A stretch of DNA of 64,000 bases from Vogesella indigofera (GCF_003633895.1 NZ_RBID01000011.1:682001-746000); one strand, 5' to 3'. Counted from the stretch's first letter, positions 53,729-63,878 are shown. The notes: a model not told the origin generated them from the sequence alone. Numbers and translations: made by a program.

Positions 53729-53745
53729 CGGCCAACGTTGGCCGC
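53729..53745. repeat. Palindrome of the AACGTTGGCCGC variant
   Basis: CGGCCAACGTTGGCCG (53729-53744), a self-complementary copy of the repeat word directly behind the cyclase gene. Confidence 0.85.
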
Positions 53746-53836
53746 AGCCGCCGCGGCGGAACCATAGCCGGCCGCCGCAGTCTGTGACACACCGGCGCCA
53801 AAGTGGTGGCCGGCACCATCAACAAGGAGAACAGCC

Positions 53837-54181
53837 ATGCATTGCCCGGTTTGCAAGGATACGACGCTGGTGATGAGCGAACGCCAGGGGATCGAGATCG
53901 ACTACTGTCCGCAGTGCCGCGGCGTGTGGCTGGATCGTGGCGAGCTGGACAAGATCATCCAGCATTCGCTGGGCAATATGGCCGCCGCCACTGCCGCGCC
54001 ACAAGCAGCGCAGCCGGTCGCAGCGCAGGCCGCCCAGCCCGGCTACCCGCCACGCCAGCCGCAGCAGCCCTATCAGCAACAACAGCCCCACCAGCAACCG
54101 CCTTACCCGCAGCACGACAAGTACGGTGACAACCGCCACTACAAGCGCAAGAAGAGCTTCTGGGAAGAACTGTTCGATTAA
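53837..54181 (+). CDS. TFIIB-type zinc-ribbon protein
   Basis: A 114-residue protein starting MHCPVCKDTTLVMSERQGIE after AAGGAG. Two CxxC pairs (CPVC at 3-6 and CPQC at 24-27) form a zf-TFIIB zinc ribbon with the family's GVWLDRGELDKI. A Gln/Pro/Ala-rich low-complexity linker (about 50-95) and a basic-aromatic tail (YKRKKSFWEELFD) follow. Function of this family is unknown. Confidence 0.85.
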   Translation: MHCPVCKDTTLVMSERQGIEIDYCPQCRGVWLDRGELDKIIQHSLGNMAAATAAPQAAQPVAAQAAQPGYPPRQPQQPYQQQQPHQQPPYPQHDKYGDNRHYKRKKSFWEELFD

Positions 54182-54202
54182 GCAGCGGCAACGGATAGCA
54201 CT

Positions 54203-54235
54203 GCGGCCAACCTTTGAAGGTTGGCCGCTTTGTTT
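54203..54235 (+). terminator. Terminator made of an inverted pair of the repeat word
   Basis: GCGGCCAACCTT-TG-AAGGTTGGCCGC followed by TTTGTTTTTG. The 12-bp perfect stem and U-rich tail make a good rho-independent terminator for the zinc-ribbon gene, composed entirely of two copies of the genomic repeat. Confidence 0.88.
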
Positions 54236-54291
54236 TTGCGCTTGCCAGTCGGCCGCCGCACACAGCCGCACACAGCCGAGCCAGCCCGGAC

Positions 54292-55404
54292 TCAGCCCGG
54301 CAACAGCCGCAACAGCTGGCCGTCGTCCTCGTCGGTGAGCAGGTAGATGAAGCCGTCCGGGCCTTCGCGCACGTCGCGCACGCGCTGGCCAAGGCCGGTG
54401 AGCAGCTTTTCTTCGCGCAGCACGCGCGTGCCGGCCAGCTCCAGCCGCAACAGGTAGCGGAATTTCAGCGAGCCGAGCAGCAGGCTGCCCTGCCACGCCC
54501 TGCCGTAGCGCGTGCCGCGCACGAAGGCCATGCCGGATGGCGCGATCGACGGCGTCCACTGCCACAGCGGCTGCTCCATGCCCGCCTTGCGGGCCATGCC
54601 GGCACCGACCGGGCCGCCGCCGTAGTTTTCACCGTAGGTGATCACAGGCCAGCCGTAGTTCTTGCCGGCCTCGGGGCGGTTCAGCTCGTCGCCGCCCTGC
54701 GGCCCGTGCTCGTGCGTCCACAGCCGGCCGTCCGGCCCCAGCGCGGCGCCCTGCACATTGCGGTGGCCAAGGCTCCAGATTTCCGGACGCGCGCCGGCAC
54801 GGCCGACGAAGGGATTGTCCGGCGGAATGCTGCCGTCCTTGCGCACGCGCACCACCTTGCCGTGGTGATTGTCCAGCGTCTGCGCGTCGGCCATGCGCTG
54901 GAAGCGGTCGCCCAGCGTCAGGAACAGCGTGCCGTCGGCGGCCTCGACAATGCGGCAGCCGAAGTGGGCGCGGCTGCTGAATTTCGGCTGCTGGCTGAAC
55001 AGCACCTTCACCTGCTCCAGGCGGCTGGCGTCGTCCGCCAGCCGGGCGCTGGCCAGCGCGGTGGAATTGCCGTAGCCGCTGGCGGCCGGCTCGGCGTAGC
55101 AGAAGTACAGCGTGCGGTTGCGGGCGAAGTCGCGGTCGGTAATCAGATCCAGCAGGCCGCCCTGCCCGGCGGCGTCGATGCGCGGCAGCCCGGCCAGCGG
55201 CTTGCCCAGCTGGCCGTTGGCGCTCACCAGCCGCAGGCGCCCGGGGCGCTCGGTAACCAGCATGCGCCCGCCATCAATGAAGGCCACCGCCCACGGGTGT
55301 TCCAGTCCACTGGCGACCAGCTCCGCCCGCGGTGCGGCCTGCGCCGGGCTGGCCAGCATCAGCAGCACCAGCGGCCACACTGGCCATCGTGTTTGCTTGT
55401 CCAT
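54292..55404 (-). CDS. PQQ-dependent aldose sugar dehydrogenase (YliI/Asd-like)
   Basis: A 370-residue periplasmic protein starting MDKQTRWPVWPLVLLMLASP, signal peptide cleaved near AQAA, strong GGAGGAG site. The six-bladed beta-propeller pattern is typical: GLEHPWAVAFIDGGRMLVTE, GGLLDLITDRDF, HFGCRIVEAADGTLFLTLGD, GHRNVQGAALGPDGRLWTHE, GPQGGDELNRPEAGKNYGWP. Oxidises aldoses with PQQ and calcium. It lies 34 bases behind kdpE on the same strand but is probably a separate function. Confidence 0.9.
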   Translation of the reverse strand: MDKQTRWPVWPLVLLMLASPAQAAPRAELVASGLEHPWAVAFIDGGRMLVTERPGRLRLVSANGQLGKPLAGLPRIDAAGQGGLLDLITDRDFARNRTLYFCYAEPAASGYGNSTALASARLADDASRLEQVKVLFSQQPKFSSRAHFGCRIVEAADGTLFLTLGDRFQRMADAQTLDNHHGKVVRVRKDGSIPPDNPFVGRAGARPEIWSLGHRNVQGAALGPDGRLWTHEHGPQGGDELNRPEAGKNYGWPVITYGENYGGGPVGAGMARKAGMEQPLWQWTPSIAPSGMAFVRGTRYGRAWQGSLLLGSLKFRYLLRLELAGTRVLREEKLLTGLGQRVRDVREGPDGFIYLLTDEDDGQLLRLLPG

Positions 55405-55438
55405 GCTTGTCTCCTCCACGCTGGCCGCGCGCCGCGCT

Positions 55439-56128
55439 CTACAGCAGGCGGTAGCCGACGCCGGTTTCGGTACGCAAAAAGCGCGGCTGCGCCGGATCGG
55501 CCTCCAGCTTTTGCCGCAGGTGTGCCATATAGATGCGCAGATAGTGGCTGTGTTCCACGTAACCCGGCCCCCACACCTCCTGCAGCAGCTGGCGGTGGGT
55601 CAGCACCTTGCCGCGATGGGCCAGCAGCGTGGCCAGCAGCCGGTATTCCAGCTGCGTCAGGTGCAGCGGCTCGCCGTCACGGCTGACGCTGCGGTTGGCC
55701 AGGTCCACCGTCACCGTATCGCCGAGGCGAACCAGGCTGCCGTTGCCCTCGCCGGCGTCCCCGCTGCGCCGCCGCTGCAGTGCACGCACCCGCGCCTGCA
55801 GCTCGCCGATGCCGAACGGCTTGGTCAGGTAGTCGTCGGCGCCGGCGTCCAGCGCCGCGATCTTGTCGACCTCATCGACACGCGCCGACAGCACGATCAC
55901 CGGCACCTTGCTCCAGCTGCGCAGATCCAGCAGCAGGCTGACACCGTCGCCATCGGGCAGACCGAGGTCCAGTACCAGCACGTCCGGCTTGCGGGTGCCG
56001 GCCTCGATCAGGCCGCGCGCCACGGTGTCGGCCTCGAACACGCGGTAGCCCTCGTCTTCCAGTGCGCTTCTGACGAAGCGGCGGATGGCGGCTTCGTCCT
56101 CGATGATCAGTGCCGTCAGGGCGTGCAT
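55439..56128 (-). CDS. kdpE: Response regulator KdpE
   Basis: A 229-residue OmpR-type regulator. The receiver domain has the acidic DE pair at 11-12 and phospho-acceptor D54 in LVLDLGLPDG, with LTKPF supplying the conserved Lys. The C-terminal winged helix ends GVGYRLL. It turns on kdpFABC when K+ is scarce. The start shares one base with the kdpD stop (TGATG). Confidence 0.95.
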   Translation of the reverse strand: MHALTALIIEDEAAIRRFVRSALEDEGYRVFEADTVARGLIEAGTRKPDVLVLDLGLPDGDGVSLLLDLRSWSKVPVIVLSARVDEVDKIAALDAGADDYLTKPFGIGELQARVRALQRRRSGDAGEGNGSLVRLGDTVTVDLANRSVSRDGEPLHLTQLEYRLLATLLAHRGKVLTHRQLLQEVWGPGYVEHSHYLRIYMAHLRQKLEADPAQPRFLRTETGVGYRLL

Positions 56129-58788
56129 CAGGGCAGGTTCTCCAGGTCAAAATCCAGTGCCGGCGGCGGACGCAGCGGCAGGGACAGGGTGAAACAGGCG
56201 CCGCCGTCGTGGCGGTTGGCCGCGCTCAGGCGCGCGCCGTGGACATCGGCAATGGTACGGCAAATCGCCAGCCCCAGCCCGACGCCGCTGATCGCCGACT
56301 CGCGCTCGCCCCGGCTGAAGGCGTCGAACAGCCGCGCCGGATCGCCCGGCGGCAGGCCGGGACCGCGATCGGCGACGCGCAGCAGGATGCGGCCGTCCTC
56401 GGCGGCGGCGCTGATGCGGATAGGGCTGCCGGCCGGGCTGTACTTGGCCGCGTTCTCCAGCAGGTTGACCAGCAGCCGCTCCAGCAGGATGGCGTCGCCG
56501 TACAGCATCGGGCAGGCCGGATCGATGTCCAGCTGCAGCGGGTGTGCGTCCAGCGTGTTGCCCAGCGCCGCGATGGCGGTGCCGATCACCTCGTCCGCCG
56601 GCAGCCAGTCCTGGTGCAGGGTGACGCCGCCCGCCTGCAGCCGCGCCATTTCCAGCAAATTGGTCACCAGCCGCGTGATGCGCTGCGACTGCGCCAACAG
56701 CAGCGCCGCCTGTTCCTGCTCGGCGCGCCCGCCGCGCTGCAGGGCCAGCAGCAGGGTCTCGGCGTTGCCGGACAGCGCGGTCAGCGGCGTGCGCAGGTCG
56801 TGCGACAGCGCCGCCAGCAGCGAGTGGCGCAGCCGTTCCGATTCCATCGACAGCAGCGTCTGCTGCGCCACTTCAATATAGTGCAGCCGCTCCAGCGTCT
56901 GCGCCGCCAGCGCCGCCACCGCCTCGCACAGGCGACGGTTGTCGGGGTCGGCCAGCGCCAGCACGTCTGGCACCGCCACCACCAGCACGCCGCGGGTGCG
57001 CATCGGCGCCTGCAGCGGCAGGTAGAGCTGCGCTGCATCCGGCAGCGTGTGCGTGCCCTGCCCGGCCGCCTGCTGGTGGTCGAAGCACCAGCGCACCAGC
57101 GCCGCGTCCACCGCCAGCGGCGTGTCCGGCAGCGCCTCCAGCTGTTCCTCCGCGTCCGGCAGCCACAGGCTGATCTGCGCGTTCAGGCTGGCCTGCAGGA
57201 AGCGGCCGGTGATCTCGCCAACCTGCTCCGGCATGAGCGCGCTGCCCAGCTCGCGCGCCATCTCGTACAGGTAGCGGGTGTGCGCCTCGCGCTGGCCGGC
57301 CTGCGCCGCCGACTGCCGCTGGCTGGCCACCAGCTGGCCGGCGACCAGCCCCACGGTCAGCATCACGGCGAAGGTGATCAGGTACTGGATGTCCGACACC
57401 GCGAACGACCAGTGCGGCGCGACAAAGAAGAAATCGAACAGCGCCACAGACAGCACCGCCGCCCACGCCGCCGGCGCGCGGCCGTAGCGCACCGCCGCCA
57501 GCAGCACCAGCAGCAGGTACAGCATCACCAGGTTGGCCGCATCCAGTACGCCGCGCAGCGGCAGCATGGCCGCGGTGAGCGCGAGGCTGGCCAGCGTAGT
57601 TTGCCACCAGCCGCCACCGCCACCGGCACCCGCGCGCGGCCAGCGCCAGCCGGCCGTGGCGGCGGGTCTGCGCTCGCCGGCGGCCAGGATCAGGCAGTTC
57701 AGCTCCGGCGCGCGTTGTGCCAGCTGCTGCTGCAGGCTGGCGCGCCAGAACCAGCGCGGCCGGTTGCCGCGCTGGCTCAGCGCCAGCAGCGACAGGTTGT
57801 GGCGCCGCGCGTAGTCGGCGATCAGGCTGGCCGGTGCCGGCCCGGCCAGCACCAGCGTGTGCGCGCCCTGCTCCGCCGCCTGTGCCAGCGCCGCCAGCAC
57901 GCTACTGCGCGCCGCCGCGCCGGCGTGGCCGCGATCGACCCACACCGCGTGCCATGGCGCCGACAGCGCGCGCGCCAGCCGCGCCGCCTGGCGCACCGCG
58001 CTGTCTTCGTCGCCGTGGCCCAGCACCAGCAGCACGCCCAGCGAGGTCGCCCACACCGGTGCGCGGCTTTGCACCTCGCGCTGCGCGCGCATCTGGCCGT
58101 CGACGCGGTCGGCCAGCCGGCGCAGCGCCAGCTCGCGCAGTGCGATCAGGTTGCCCTTGCGGAAAAAATGGCCGGCGGCGCGTTCCGCCACTTCCGGCAG
58201 GTACACCTTGCCGGCGGCCAGGCGCAGCAGCAGGTCGTCCGGCGGCAGGTCCACCAGCCGCACTTCGCTGGCGCGGTCGAACACGTGGTCCGGCACCGTC
58301 TCCGCCACCGCCACGCCGGTCACGCCGCTGACCACGTCGTTGAGGCTGTCCAGATGCTGCACGTTCATCGCGCTGTACACGTCGATGCCGGCCGCCAGCA
58401 GCTCGTCCACGTCTTGCCAGCGCTTGGGATGGCGGCTGCCGGGTGCGTTGCTGTGCGGCAGCTCGTCGACCACCACCAGCGCCGGCCGCCGCGCCAGCAC
58501 CGCGTCGATATCGAACTCCGCCACCTGCTTGCCGCGGTAGGCGATCTGCTTGCGCGGCAGCACGTCCAGCCCGGCCAGCAGCGCCTCGGTCTCGGCGCGG
58601 CCGTGGGTATCGACCCAGCCCACCACCACGTCCAGCCCGGCGGCGCGCTTTTCCTGCGCCTCGGCCAGCATGGCGTAGGTCTTACCCACCCCCGGCGCGG
58701 CACCGAAGAACAGCTTCAGCTTGCCGCGCGGCGCCGGCAGCGCCGCCAGCAGCGCGTCCGGATCGGGCCGCAAATCGTCATCCATCAT
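56128..58788 (-). CDS. kdpD: Sensor histidine kinase KdpD
   Basis: An 886-residue kinase (E. coli 894). The N-terminal KdpD domain has the Walker A GAAPGVGKT near residues 29-37, then VVVGWVDTHGR. A Usp-like domain (about 250-375), four close membrane helices (about 395-500), a GAF-like region, the H-box ALSHDLRTPLTAL and ATPase motifs (LLENAAKYSP, VADRGPGLPPGD, GVGLGLAICR) follow. It senses low K+/turgor and phosphorylates KdpE. It lies 115 bases behind kdpC. Confidence 0.95.
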   Translation of the reverse strand: MMDDDLRPDPDALLAALPAPRGKLKLFFGAAPGVGKTYAMLAEAQEKRAAGLDVVVGWVDTHGRAETEALLAGLDVLPRKQIAYRGKQVAEFDIDAVLARRPALVVVDELPHSNAPGSRHPKRWQDVDELLAAGIDVYSAMNVQHLDSLNDVVSGVTGVAVAETVPDHVFDRASEVRLVDLPPDDLLLRLAAGKVYLPEVAERAAGHFFRKGNLIALRELALRRLADRVDGQMRAQREVQSRAPVWATSLGVLLVLGHGDEDSAVRQAARLARALSAPWHAVWVDRGHAGAAARSSVLAALAQAAEQGAHTLVLAGPAPASLIADYARRHNLSLLALSQRGNRPRWFWRASLQQQLAQRAPELNCLILAAGERRPAATAGWRWPRAGAGGGGGWWQTTLASLALTAAMLPLRGVLDAANLVMLYLLLVLLAAVRYGRAPAAWAAVLSVALFDFFFVAPHWSFAVSDIQYLITFAVMLTVGLVAGQLVASQRQSAAQAGQREAHTRYLYEMARELGSALMPEQVGEITGRFLQASLNAQISLWLPDAEEQLEALPDTPLAVDAALVRWCFDHQQAAGQGTHTLPDAAQLYLPLQAPMRTRGVLVVAVPDVLALADPDNRRLCEAVAALAAQTLERLHYIEVAQQTLLSMESERLRHSLLAALSHDLRTPLTALSGNAETLLLALQRGGRAEQEQAALLLAQSQRITRLVTNLLEMARLQAGGVTLHQDWLPADEVIGTAIAALGNTLDAHPLQLDIDPACPMLYGDAILLERLLVNLLENAAKYSPAGSPIRISAAAEDGRILLRVADRGPGLPPGDPARLFDAFSRGERESAISGVGLGLAICRTIADVHGARLSAANRHDGGACFTLSLPLRPPPALDFDLENLP

Positions 58789-58807
58789 TCATTGCTCCAG
58801 CGTGCCG

Positions 58808-58840
58808 CAAGGTTGGCCGCAATCGTTGCGGCCAACCTTG
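58808..58840. repeat. 15-bp perfect hairpin of the repeat word between kdpC and kdpD
   Basis: CAAGGTTGGCCGCAA (58808-58822), TCG loop, TTGCGGCCAACCTTG (58826-58840). With no U-run on the transcribed minus strand it is more likely an RNA processing or attenuation hairpin that separates kdpFABC from kdpDE than a strong terminator. Confidence 0.85.
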
Positions 58841-58903
58841 TGGCGGTCAAGAGGGTTGCGACCGCCGGGGCGGCGGCCGCGATCAAACAAGTGTTAACCG
58901 GCC

Positions 58904-59530
58904 CTAGCCCGCCGCCAGCCGGCGCAGCGCCAGATTCAGCTGTAGCACATTGACGCGCGCCTGCTGCGCGCTGCCGAACCAGCCCTGCTCGCGCTGCGCG
59001 GCGATCAGGGCCTCGACCTGCGCCAGCGGCCGTTTCAGCTCGCGCGCCACGCGCGGTGCCTGATAGTGGGCTGCCGCCAGGCTGATGTGCGGGTCCAGCC
59101 CGCTGCCCGAGGTGGTGACCAGGTCCAGCGGCACCGGGCCGTGCTGCCCGGGGTGGGCGGCGCGCAGCGCGGCGATGCGCGCGGCGACCGCCTGTTGCAG
59201 CGCCGGATTGCCCGGCCCCTGGTTGCTGCCGCCGGAGGCGCCGCCGTTGTAGGCGTTACCGGCGGTGGCCGACGGCCGGCTCCAGAATTCGCCGCGGCCG
59301 TGGAAGGCCTGGCCGATCAGCGCCGAGCCGATCACCTTGCCGTTTGTGTCGCGCAGCAGCGAGCCGTTGGCCTGCGCCGGCAGCAGCAGCTGCGCGAGGC
59401 CGGTGACCGCCAGCGGATAGAGCAGCCCCAGCAACAGGGTGAAAAACAAGAGCAGGGTCAGCGCCGGACGCAGCACTGCCGCGCGCGGTAGCGTGACGGC
59501 GGCTGCGGGATGATAAGTCGTGGTGGCCAT
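58904..59530 (-). CDS. kdpC: K+-transporting ATPase subunit KdpC
   Basis: A 208-residue KdpC with one N-terminal membrane helix (about 20-50, LRPALTLLLFFTLLLGLLYP) and the conserved soluble part (GSALIGQAFHGRGEFWSRPS, ASGGSNQGPGNPAL, VTTSGSGLDPHISLAAAHYQ). It stabilises the KdpFABC complex. It lies 54 bases behind kdpB. Confidence 0.95.
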   Translation of the reverse strand: MATTTYHPAAAVTLPRAAVLRPALTLLLFFTLLLGLLYPLAVTGLAQLLLPAQANGSLLRDTNGKVIGSALIGQAFHGRGEFWSRPSATAGNAYNGGASGGSNQGPGNPALQQAVAARIAALRAAHPGQHGPVPLDLVTTSGSGLDPHISLAAAHYQAPRVARELKRPLAQVEALIAAQREQGWFGSAQQARVNVLQLNLALRRLAAG

Positions 59531-59584
59531 AATGGCACTCCTTGGTTACGGCTGCCGGGCGTTGTTGACCGCCCGGCAGCGGGG

Positions 59585-61714
59585 TCAGACCAGTCCCAGC
59601 AGGGACAGCAGCATGTCGATCAGCTTGATGCCGGCAAACGGCAGCAACAGCCCGCCGACGCCGTACAGCAGCAGGTTGCGGCGCAGCAGCTCGGCCGCCC
59701 CCAGCGCGCGGTAGCGCACGCCCTTCAGCGCCAGCGGGATCAGCGCGATGATGATCAGCGCGTTGAAGATCACCGCCGACAGCAGCGCCGAGGCCGGACT
59801 GGCCAGCTGCATCACGTTCAACGCGTTCAGCTGCGGATAGGTGACGGCAAACGCGGCCGGGATGATGGCGAAGTACTTGGCCACGTCGTTGGCCAGGCTG
59901 AAGGTGGTCAGCGCGCCGCGCGTCATCAGCATCTGCTTGCCGATCTCCACCACCTCGATCAGCTTGGTGGGGCTGGAGTCGAGGTCCACCATATTGGCCG
60001 CCTCGCGCGCCGCCTGGGTGCCGCTGTTCATCGCCACCGCCACGTCGGCCTGCGCCAGCGCCGGCGCGTCGTTGGTGCCGTCGCCGGTCATCGCCACCAG
60101 CTGGCCACGCGCCTGGTAGTCGCGGATCATCGCCAGCTTGTTTTCCGGCGTCGCCTCGGCCAGGAAGTCGTCCACCCCGGCCTCGGCGGCGATGGCGGCG
60201 GCGGTCAGGCGGTTGTCGCCGGTGATCATCACCGTCTTGATGCCCATCTGCCGCAGCTGGGCAAAGCGTTCGCGGATGCCGGGCTTCACCACGTCCTTCA
60301 GCTCGACCACGCCCAGCACCTGCGCGCCCTCGGCCACCACCAGCGGCGTGCTGCCACGGCTGGCGATGGTGTCGACCTGTTGCAGCAGGCTGCGCGGCAC
60401 GCTGCCGCCCAGCGCCTCGACATGGCGGCGGATCGCATCGGCGGCGCCCTTGCGGATGTGACGGCCGTCGAGGTTGATACCGGACATGCGCGTTTGCGCG
60501 GTGAACGGCACGAAGCTGGCGCCGGCCGGGGTCAGCCCGGCGTGCAGGTCGGCCAGCAGCTTGCGGCCAACCTTGGCGTCATCGAGATGCCCGCCGGCGC
60601 CGTCGGTCAGCCGCTGCGCCAGCACCACGATGCTCTTGCCTTCCGGGGTGTCGTCGGCCAGCGACGCCAGCCACGCCGCCTCGGCAAGCGTCGCCTGGCT
60701 CACGCCGGCGGCGGCGACAAAGGCGGACGCCTGGCGGTTGCCGAAGGTGATGGTGCCGGTCTTATCCAAGAGCAGCACGTCGACGTCGCCGGCGGCCTCC
60801 ACCGCGCGGCCGGAGGTGGCGATCACGTTGGCCGCCATCAGCCGGCTCATGCCGGCGACGCCGATGGCCGACAGCAGGCCGCCGATGGTGGTCGGGATCA
60901 GGCACACCAAGAGCGCGATCAGCACCGGCAGCGACACCACTTCGCCGCTACCGGCCGCGTTCACGCTGTAGGCGGAAAACGGCAGCAGGGTGACCGTCAC
61001 CAACAAAAAGATCAGCGTCAGCGCCAGGAGCAGGATGGTCAGCGCGACCTCGTTCGGCGTCTTGCGGCGCTTGGCGCCCTCCACCATCGCGATCATGCGG
61101 TCGATGAAGGTCTCGCCGGGGTTGACGCTGATGCGCACCACGATCCAGTCCGACAGCACGCGGGTGCCGCCGGTGACTGAGCTGAAATCGCCGCCGGATT
61201 CGCGGATCACCGGCGCCGATTCGCCGGTAATCGCCGACTCGTCCACGCTGGCGATGCCCTCGATCACCTCGCCGTCGCACGGGATCACGTCGCCGTGCTG
61301 CACCAGCACTACGTCGTCACGGCGCAGGTCAAACGACTCCACCATGGCGAATTCGGCGCCGTAACGCTGCGGTGCGGCCAGCTTTTTCGCCCACGTCGAC
61401 TTCTGCAGCCCTTTCAGGCTGGCCGCCTGCGCCTTGCTGCGGCCCTCGGCCAGCGCCTCGGCAAAGTTGGCGAACAGCACGGTGAACCACAGCCACACCG
61501 CGATGCTGCCGGTCAGCCACGCCGGCGCCTGGCCGTGGCCCAGCAGCGCCTGCACCCACAGCACGCTGCACAGGATGCTGCCCAGGTAGACCACGAACAT
61601 CACCGGGTTTTTCAGCTGCGCACGCAGCCCGAGCTTGTGAAAGGTGTCGCGCAGCGCCGGGCGCAGCAGTGCGCCGTCCAGCAGCGGCAAGACCATTTTT
61701 TTATGATGGGACAT
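59585..61714 (-). CDS. kdpB: K+-transporting ATPase catalytic subunit KdpB
   Basis: A 709-residue P-type ATPase. The phosphorylated Asp lies in [14 protein letters not shown], the A-domain motif is [18 protein letters not shown], and the hinge is [20 protein letters not shown]. It couples ATP hydrolysis to K+ import with KdpA. AGGAG precedes the start; it begins nine bases after the kdpA stop. Confidence 0.97.
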   Translation of the reverse strand: MSHHKKMVLPLLDGALLRPALRDTFHKLGLRAQLKNPVMFVVYLGSILCSVLWVQALLGHGQAPAWLTGSIAVWLWFTVLFANFAEALAEGRSKAQAASLKGLQKSTWAKKLAAPQRYGAEFAMVESFDLRRDDVVLVQHGDVIPCDGEVIEGIASVDESAITGESAPVIRESGGDFSSVTGGTRVLSDWIVVRISVNPGETFIDRMIAMVEGAKRRKTPNEVALTILLLALTLIFLLVTVTLLPFSAYSVNAAGSGEVVSLPVLIALLVCLIPTTIGGLLSAIGVAGMSRLMAANVIATSGRAVEAAGDVDVLLLDKTGTITFGNRQASAFVAAAGVSQATLAEAAWLASLADDTPEGKSIVVLAQRLTDGAGGHLDDAKVGRKLLADLHAGLTPAGASFVPFTAQTRMSGINLDGRHIRKGAADAIRRHVEALGGSVPRSLLQQVDTIASRGSTPLVVAEGAQVLGVVELKDVVKPGIRERFAQLRQMGIKTVMITGDNRLTAAAIAAEAGVDDFLAEATPENKLAMIRDYQARGQLVAMTGDGTNDAPALAQADVAVAMNSGTQAAREAANMVDLDSSPTKLIEVVEIGKQMLMTRGALTTFSLANDVAKYFAIIPAAFAVTYPQLNALNVMQLASPASALLSAVIFNALIIIALIPLALKGVRYRALGAAELLRRNLLLYGVGGLLLPFAGIKLIDMLLSLLGLV

Positions 61715-61723
61715 ATTGTTCTC

Positions 61724-63415
61724 CTAGTGGGTCGCCCAGATCGCCAGATGCTCGACCACCGGCCCCAGCGCCAGCGCCGGCAGGTAGGTCAGCGCGCCGA
61801 CCAGCAGCACGCTGCCGATCAAGAGGCCGATGAACAGCCCGTCGTGGGTCGGCATCGAGCCCAGGGTCGGCGACAGCCGTTTTTTCGCCGCCAGCGAGCC
61901 GGCCAGTGCCAGCACCGGCACGATCACCGCGAAGCGGCCCAGCCACATCGCGATGCCCAGCATGGCGTTATAGAACGGGGTATTGGCCGACAGCCCGGCG
62001 AAGGCGCTGCCATTGTTGTTGGCCGCCGACGAAAACGCGTACAGCACCTCGGAAAAACCGTGCGCGCCCGGATTGGCGAGGCCAGCCAGCCCCGGTGCCA
62101 CCACCACCGCCACGGCGGTACCGGCCAGCACCAGCAACGGGGTGACCAGGATGGTCAGCGCCACCATTTTCATGTCGAACGGTTCGATCTTCTTGCCCAG
62201 GTATTCCGGGGTGCGGCCAACCATCAGCCCGGCGACGAACACCGCCAGCACCGCGAACACCAGCATGCCGTACAGGCCGGAGCCGACACCGCCGAACACC
62301 ACCTCGCCCAGCTGCATCAGCAGCATCGGCACCATGCCACCCAGCGCGGTGAACGAATCGTGCATCGCGTTGACCGCGCCGCAGCTGGCGGCGGTAGTGA
62401 CGGCGGCAAACAGGCTGCTGCCGGCAATGCCGAAGCGCATGTCCTTGCCTTCCAGGTTGCCGCTGCCGCCGTCGGCGCCCAGTGCGCTCAGCAGCGGGTT
62501 GCCCTGCGCCTCGAACCAGGCGATGGCGCTGGCGGCGACGACGAACAGCACGCTCATCGCGATGTAGATCGCCCAGCCCTGGCGGCGATCACCAACCACG
62601 CGGCCGAAGGCATGGCACAGCCCGGCCGGGATCAGGAAGATGGCCAGCATCTGCAGCAGGTTGGACAGTTCGCTCGGGTTCTCGAACGGATGCGCGGAGT
62701 TGGCGTTGAAGAAGCCGCCACCGTTGGTGCCCAGCAGCTTGATCGCCTCTTGCGACGCCACCGGCCCCATTGCCAGCGTCTGCCCGTGGCCGGCCAGCGC
62801 CTCGAAGCCGAGGTAGCCGGACAGGTTCTGCAGCACGCCCTGGCTGACCAGCAGCAACGCCAGCACGATGGACAGCGGCAGCAGCAGGTACAGCGTGATG
62901 CGCAGCACGTCGGCCCAGAAATTGCCGATGTCGCCGCTCTCGCGCCGCGCAAAGCCGCGCATCAGCGCAAACGCCACCGCGATGCCGGTGGCCGCGGACA
63001 GGAAGTTCTGTACCGCGAGGCCGGCCATCTGCGTCAGGTAGCTCATGGTCGTTTCGCCGGCATAGCCCTGCCAGTTGGTATTGGCGACAAAGCTCACCGC
63101 GGTGTTGAATGCCGAACCGGCCTCCACCGCACCCAGCTGCTGCGGGTTGAACGGCAGCGCACCCTGCAGCCGCTGCAGGCCGTACAGCAACACGGCGCCC
63201 AGCACATTGAACGCCAGCAGCGCCAGCGTGTAGTCGCGCCAGCCCATGCCGGCATCGTTCAGCCCCAGGCGGCGCAGCAAGGCGGCGTCAAACGCCTGCC
63301 AGCGACTCGGCAAGCTGCCGCTGGCCAGCGGCGCCAGCCAGGCACCCATCGGCCGCACGCTCAGCGTCAGCAGCAGCATGAACAGCGCCAGCAACCAGAA
63401 AAAAGCGGTCATCAT
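61724..63415 (-). CDS. kdpA: K+-transporting ATPase channel subunit KdpA
   Basis: A 563-residue KdpA starting with two Met (63415 or 63412) after GGAGGAG; the frame extends upstream to 63532 but that part belongs to kdpF and the peptide before it. Four selectivity-filter-like loops are present, for example [19 protein letters not shown] and [19 protein letters not shown]. It binds and conducts K+. Its start shares a base with the kdpF stop. Confidence 0.96.
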   Translation of the reverse strand: MMTAFFWLLALFMLLLTLSVRPMGAWLAPLASGSLPSRWQAFDAALLRRLGLNDAGMGWRDYTLALLAFNVLGAVLLYGLQRLQGALPFNPQQLGAVEAGSAFNTAVSFVANTNWQGYAGETTMSYLTQMAGLAVQNFLSAATGIAVAFALMRGFARRESGDIGNFWADVLRITLYLLLPLSIVLALLLVSQGVLQNLSGYLGFEALAGHGQTLAMGPVASQEAIKLLGTNGGGFFNANSAHPFENPSELSNLLQMLAIFLIPAGLCHAFGRVVGDRRQGWAIYIAMSVLFVVAASAIAWFEAQGNPLLSALGADGGSGNLEGKDMRFGIAGSSLFAAVTTAASCGAVNAMHDSFTALGGMVPMLLMQLGEVVFGGVGSGLYGMLVFAVLAVFVAGLMVGRTPEYLGKKIEPFDMKMVALTILVTPLLVLAGTAVAVVVAPGLAGLANPGAHGFSEVLYAFSSAANNNGSAFAGLSANTPFYNAMLGIAMWLGRFAVIVPVLALAGSLAAKKRLSPTLGSMPTHDGLFIGLLIGSVLLVGALTYLPALALGPVVEHLAIWATH

Positions 63416-63504
63416 CACATCTCCTCCGCATGCAGCAGCGCGTACAGCAGCCACACCGCCAACAGCAGCGCCACCAGCGCGCACAAACTTGATAGCACGC
63501 TCAT
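63415..63504 (-). CDS. kdpF: K+-transporting ATPase small subunit KdpF
   Basis: A 29-residue peptide, [20 protein letters not shown] followed by YALLHAEEM, one membrane helix ending in the Y-A-L-L/I-x-A-E motif of KdpF. It stabilises KdpFABC. The stop overlaps the kdpA start by one base and its start overlaps the preceding peptide's stop by four. Confidence 0.9.
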   Translation of the reverse strand: MSVLSSLCALVALLLAVWLLYALLHAEEM

Positions 63505-63602
63505 CGCGCCACCCCCTGCGACGTGGTCGCATACAGCCGCAGCAGGCCGAGCACTGCCAGATACAGTGCGGCCAACCCTGCCAGCCAGATCAGGTCTTGC
63601 AT
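63501..63602 (-). CDS. 33-residue single-TM peptide upstream of kdpF
   Basis: ATG complementary to 63600-63602, with GGGGAATG just before it, begins [20 protein letters not shown] and continues [13 protein letters not shown]. One membrane helix with a short polar tail, like KdpF but different in sequence. Its stop overlaps the kdpF start (ATGA), a strong sign of coupled translation. It could be a second small Kdp subunit, a regulator, or a translated leader. I do not recognise it as a named family. Confidence 0.65.
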   Translation of the reverse strand: MQDLIWLAGLAALYLAVLGLLRLYATTSQGVAR

Positions 63603-63878
63603 CACATTCCCCTTGTTGGTCACAGACACTGCCACTGTAGGTTTTGCGGTGCAAAAAAGCGGTTAAAAGGCCGGGCGGCGGTATAAACGGGATATAAAAA
63701 TATGATGCTTTTGGCGTAGCCGGCGGGATGAAGGGGGGAGTGGCGGTCGGAACAAGGCGCGATCCGGCCGCAGTGCATCTCGGCCGGATCGGTCCGCATT
63801 CTGGCGTAGCCAGCCAGTGGCAAGCACCATGACCGGGTGGACAATGGCGGCATTCGTCAGCCAGCACAGGAGAGCAAC
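63603..63878. promoter_or_regulatory. Divergent promoter region of kdp with KdpE-box candidate
   Basis: About 276 bases between divergent genes. On the minus strand CATATTTTTATATC (63704-63691) resembles the T-rich KdpE site of E. coli (CATTTTTATAC...), 90 bases upstream of the first small gene, followed by GTTTATACC as a possible -10 region. GC-rich spacer with a CGGCCGGATC/GATCCGGCCG inverted pair near 63770-63790 lies further right. Confidence 0.45.

Noticed and set aside
56110-58953. Plus-strand frame of 947 codons opposite kdpD
   Set aside because: Arg/Gln/His-rich shadow of kdpD; all kdpD motifs are on the minus strand.
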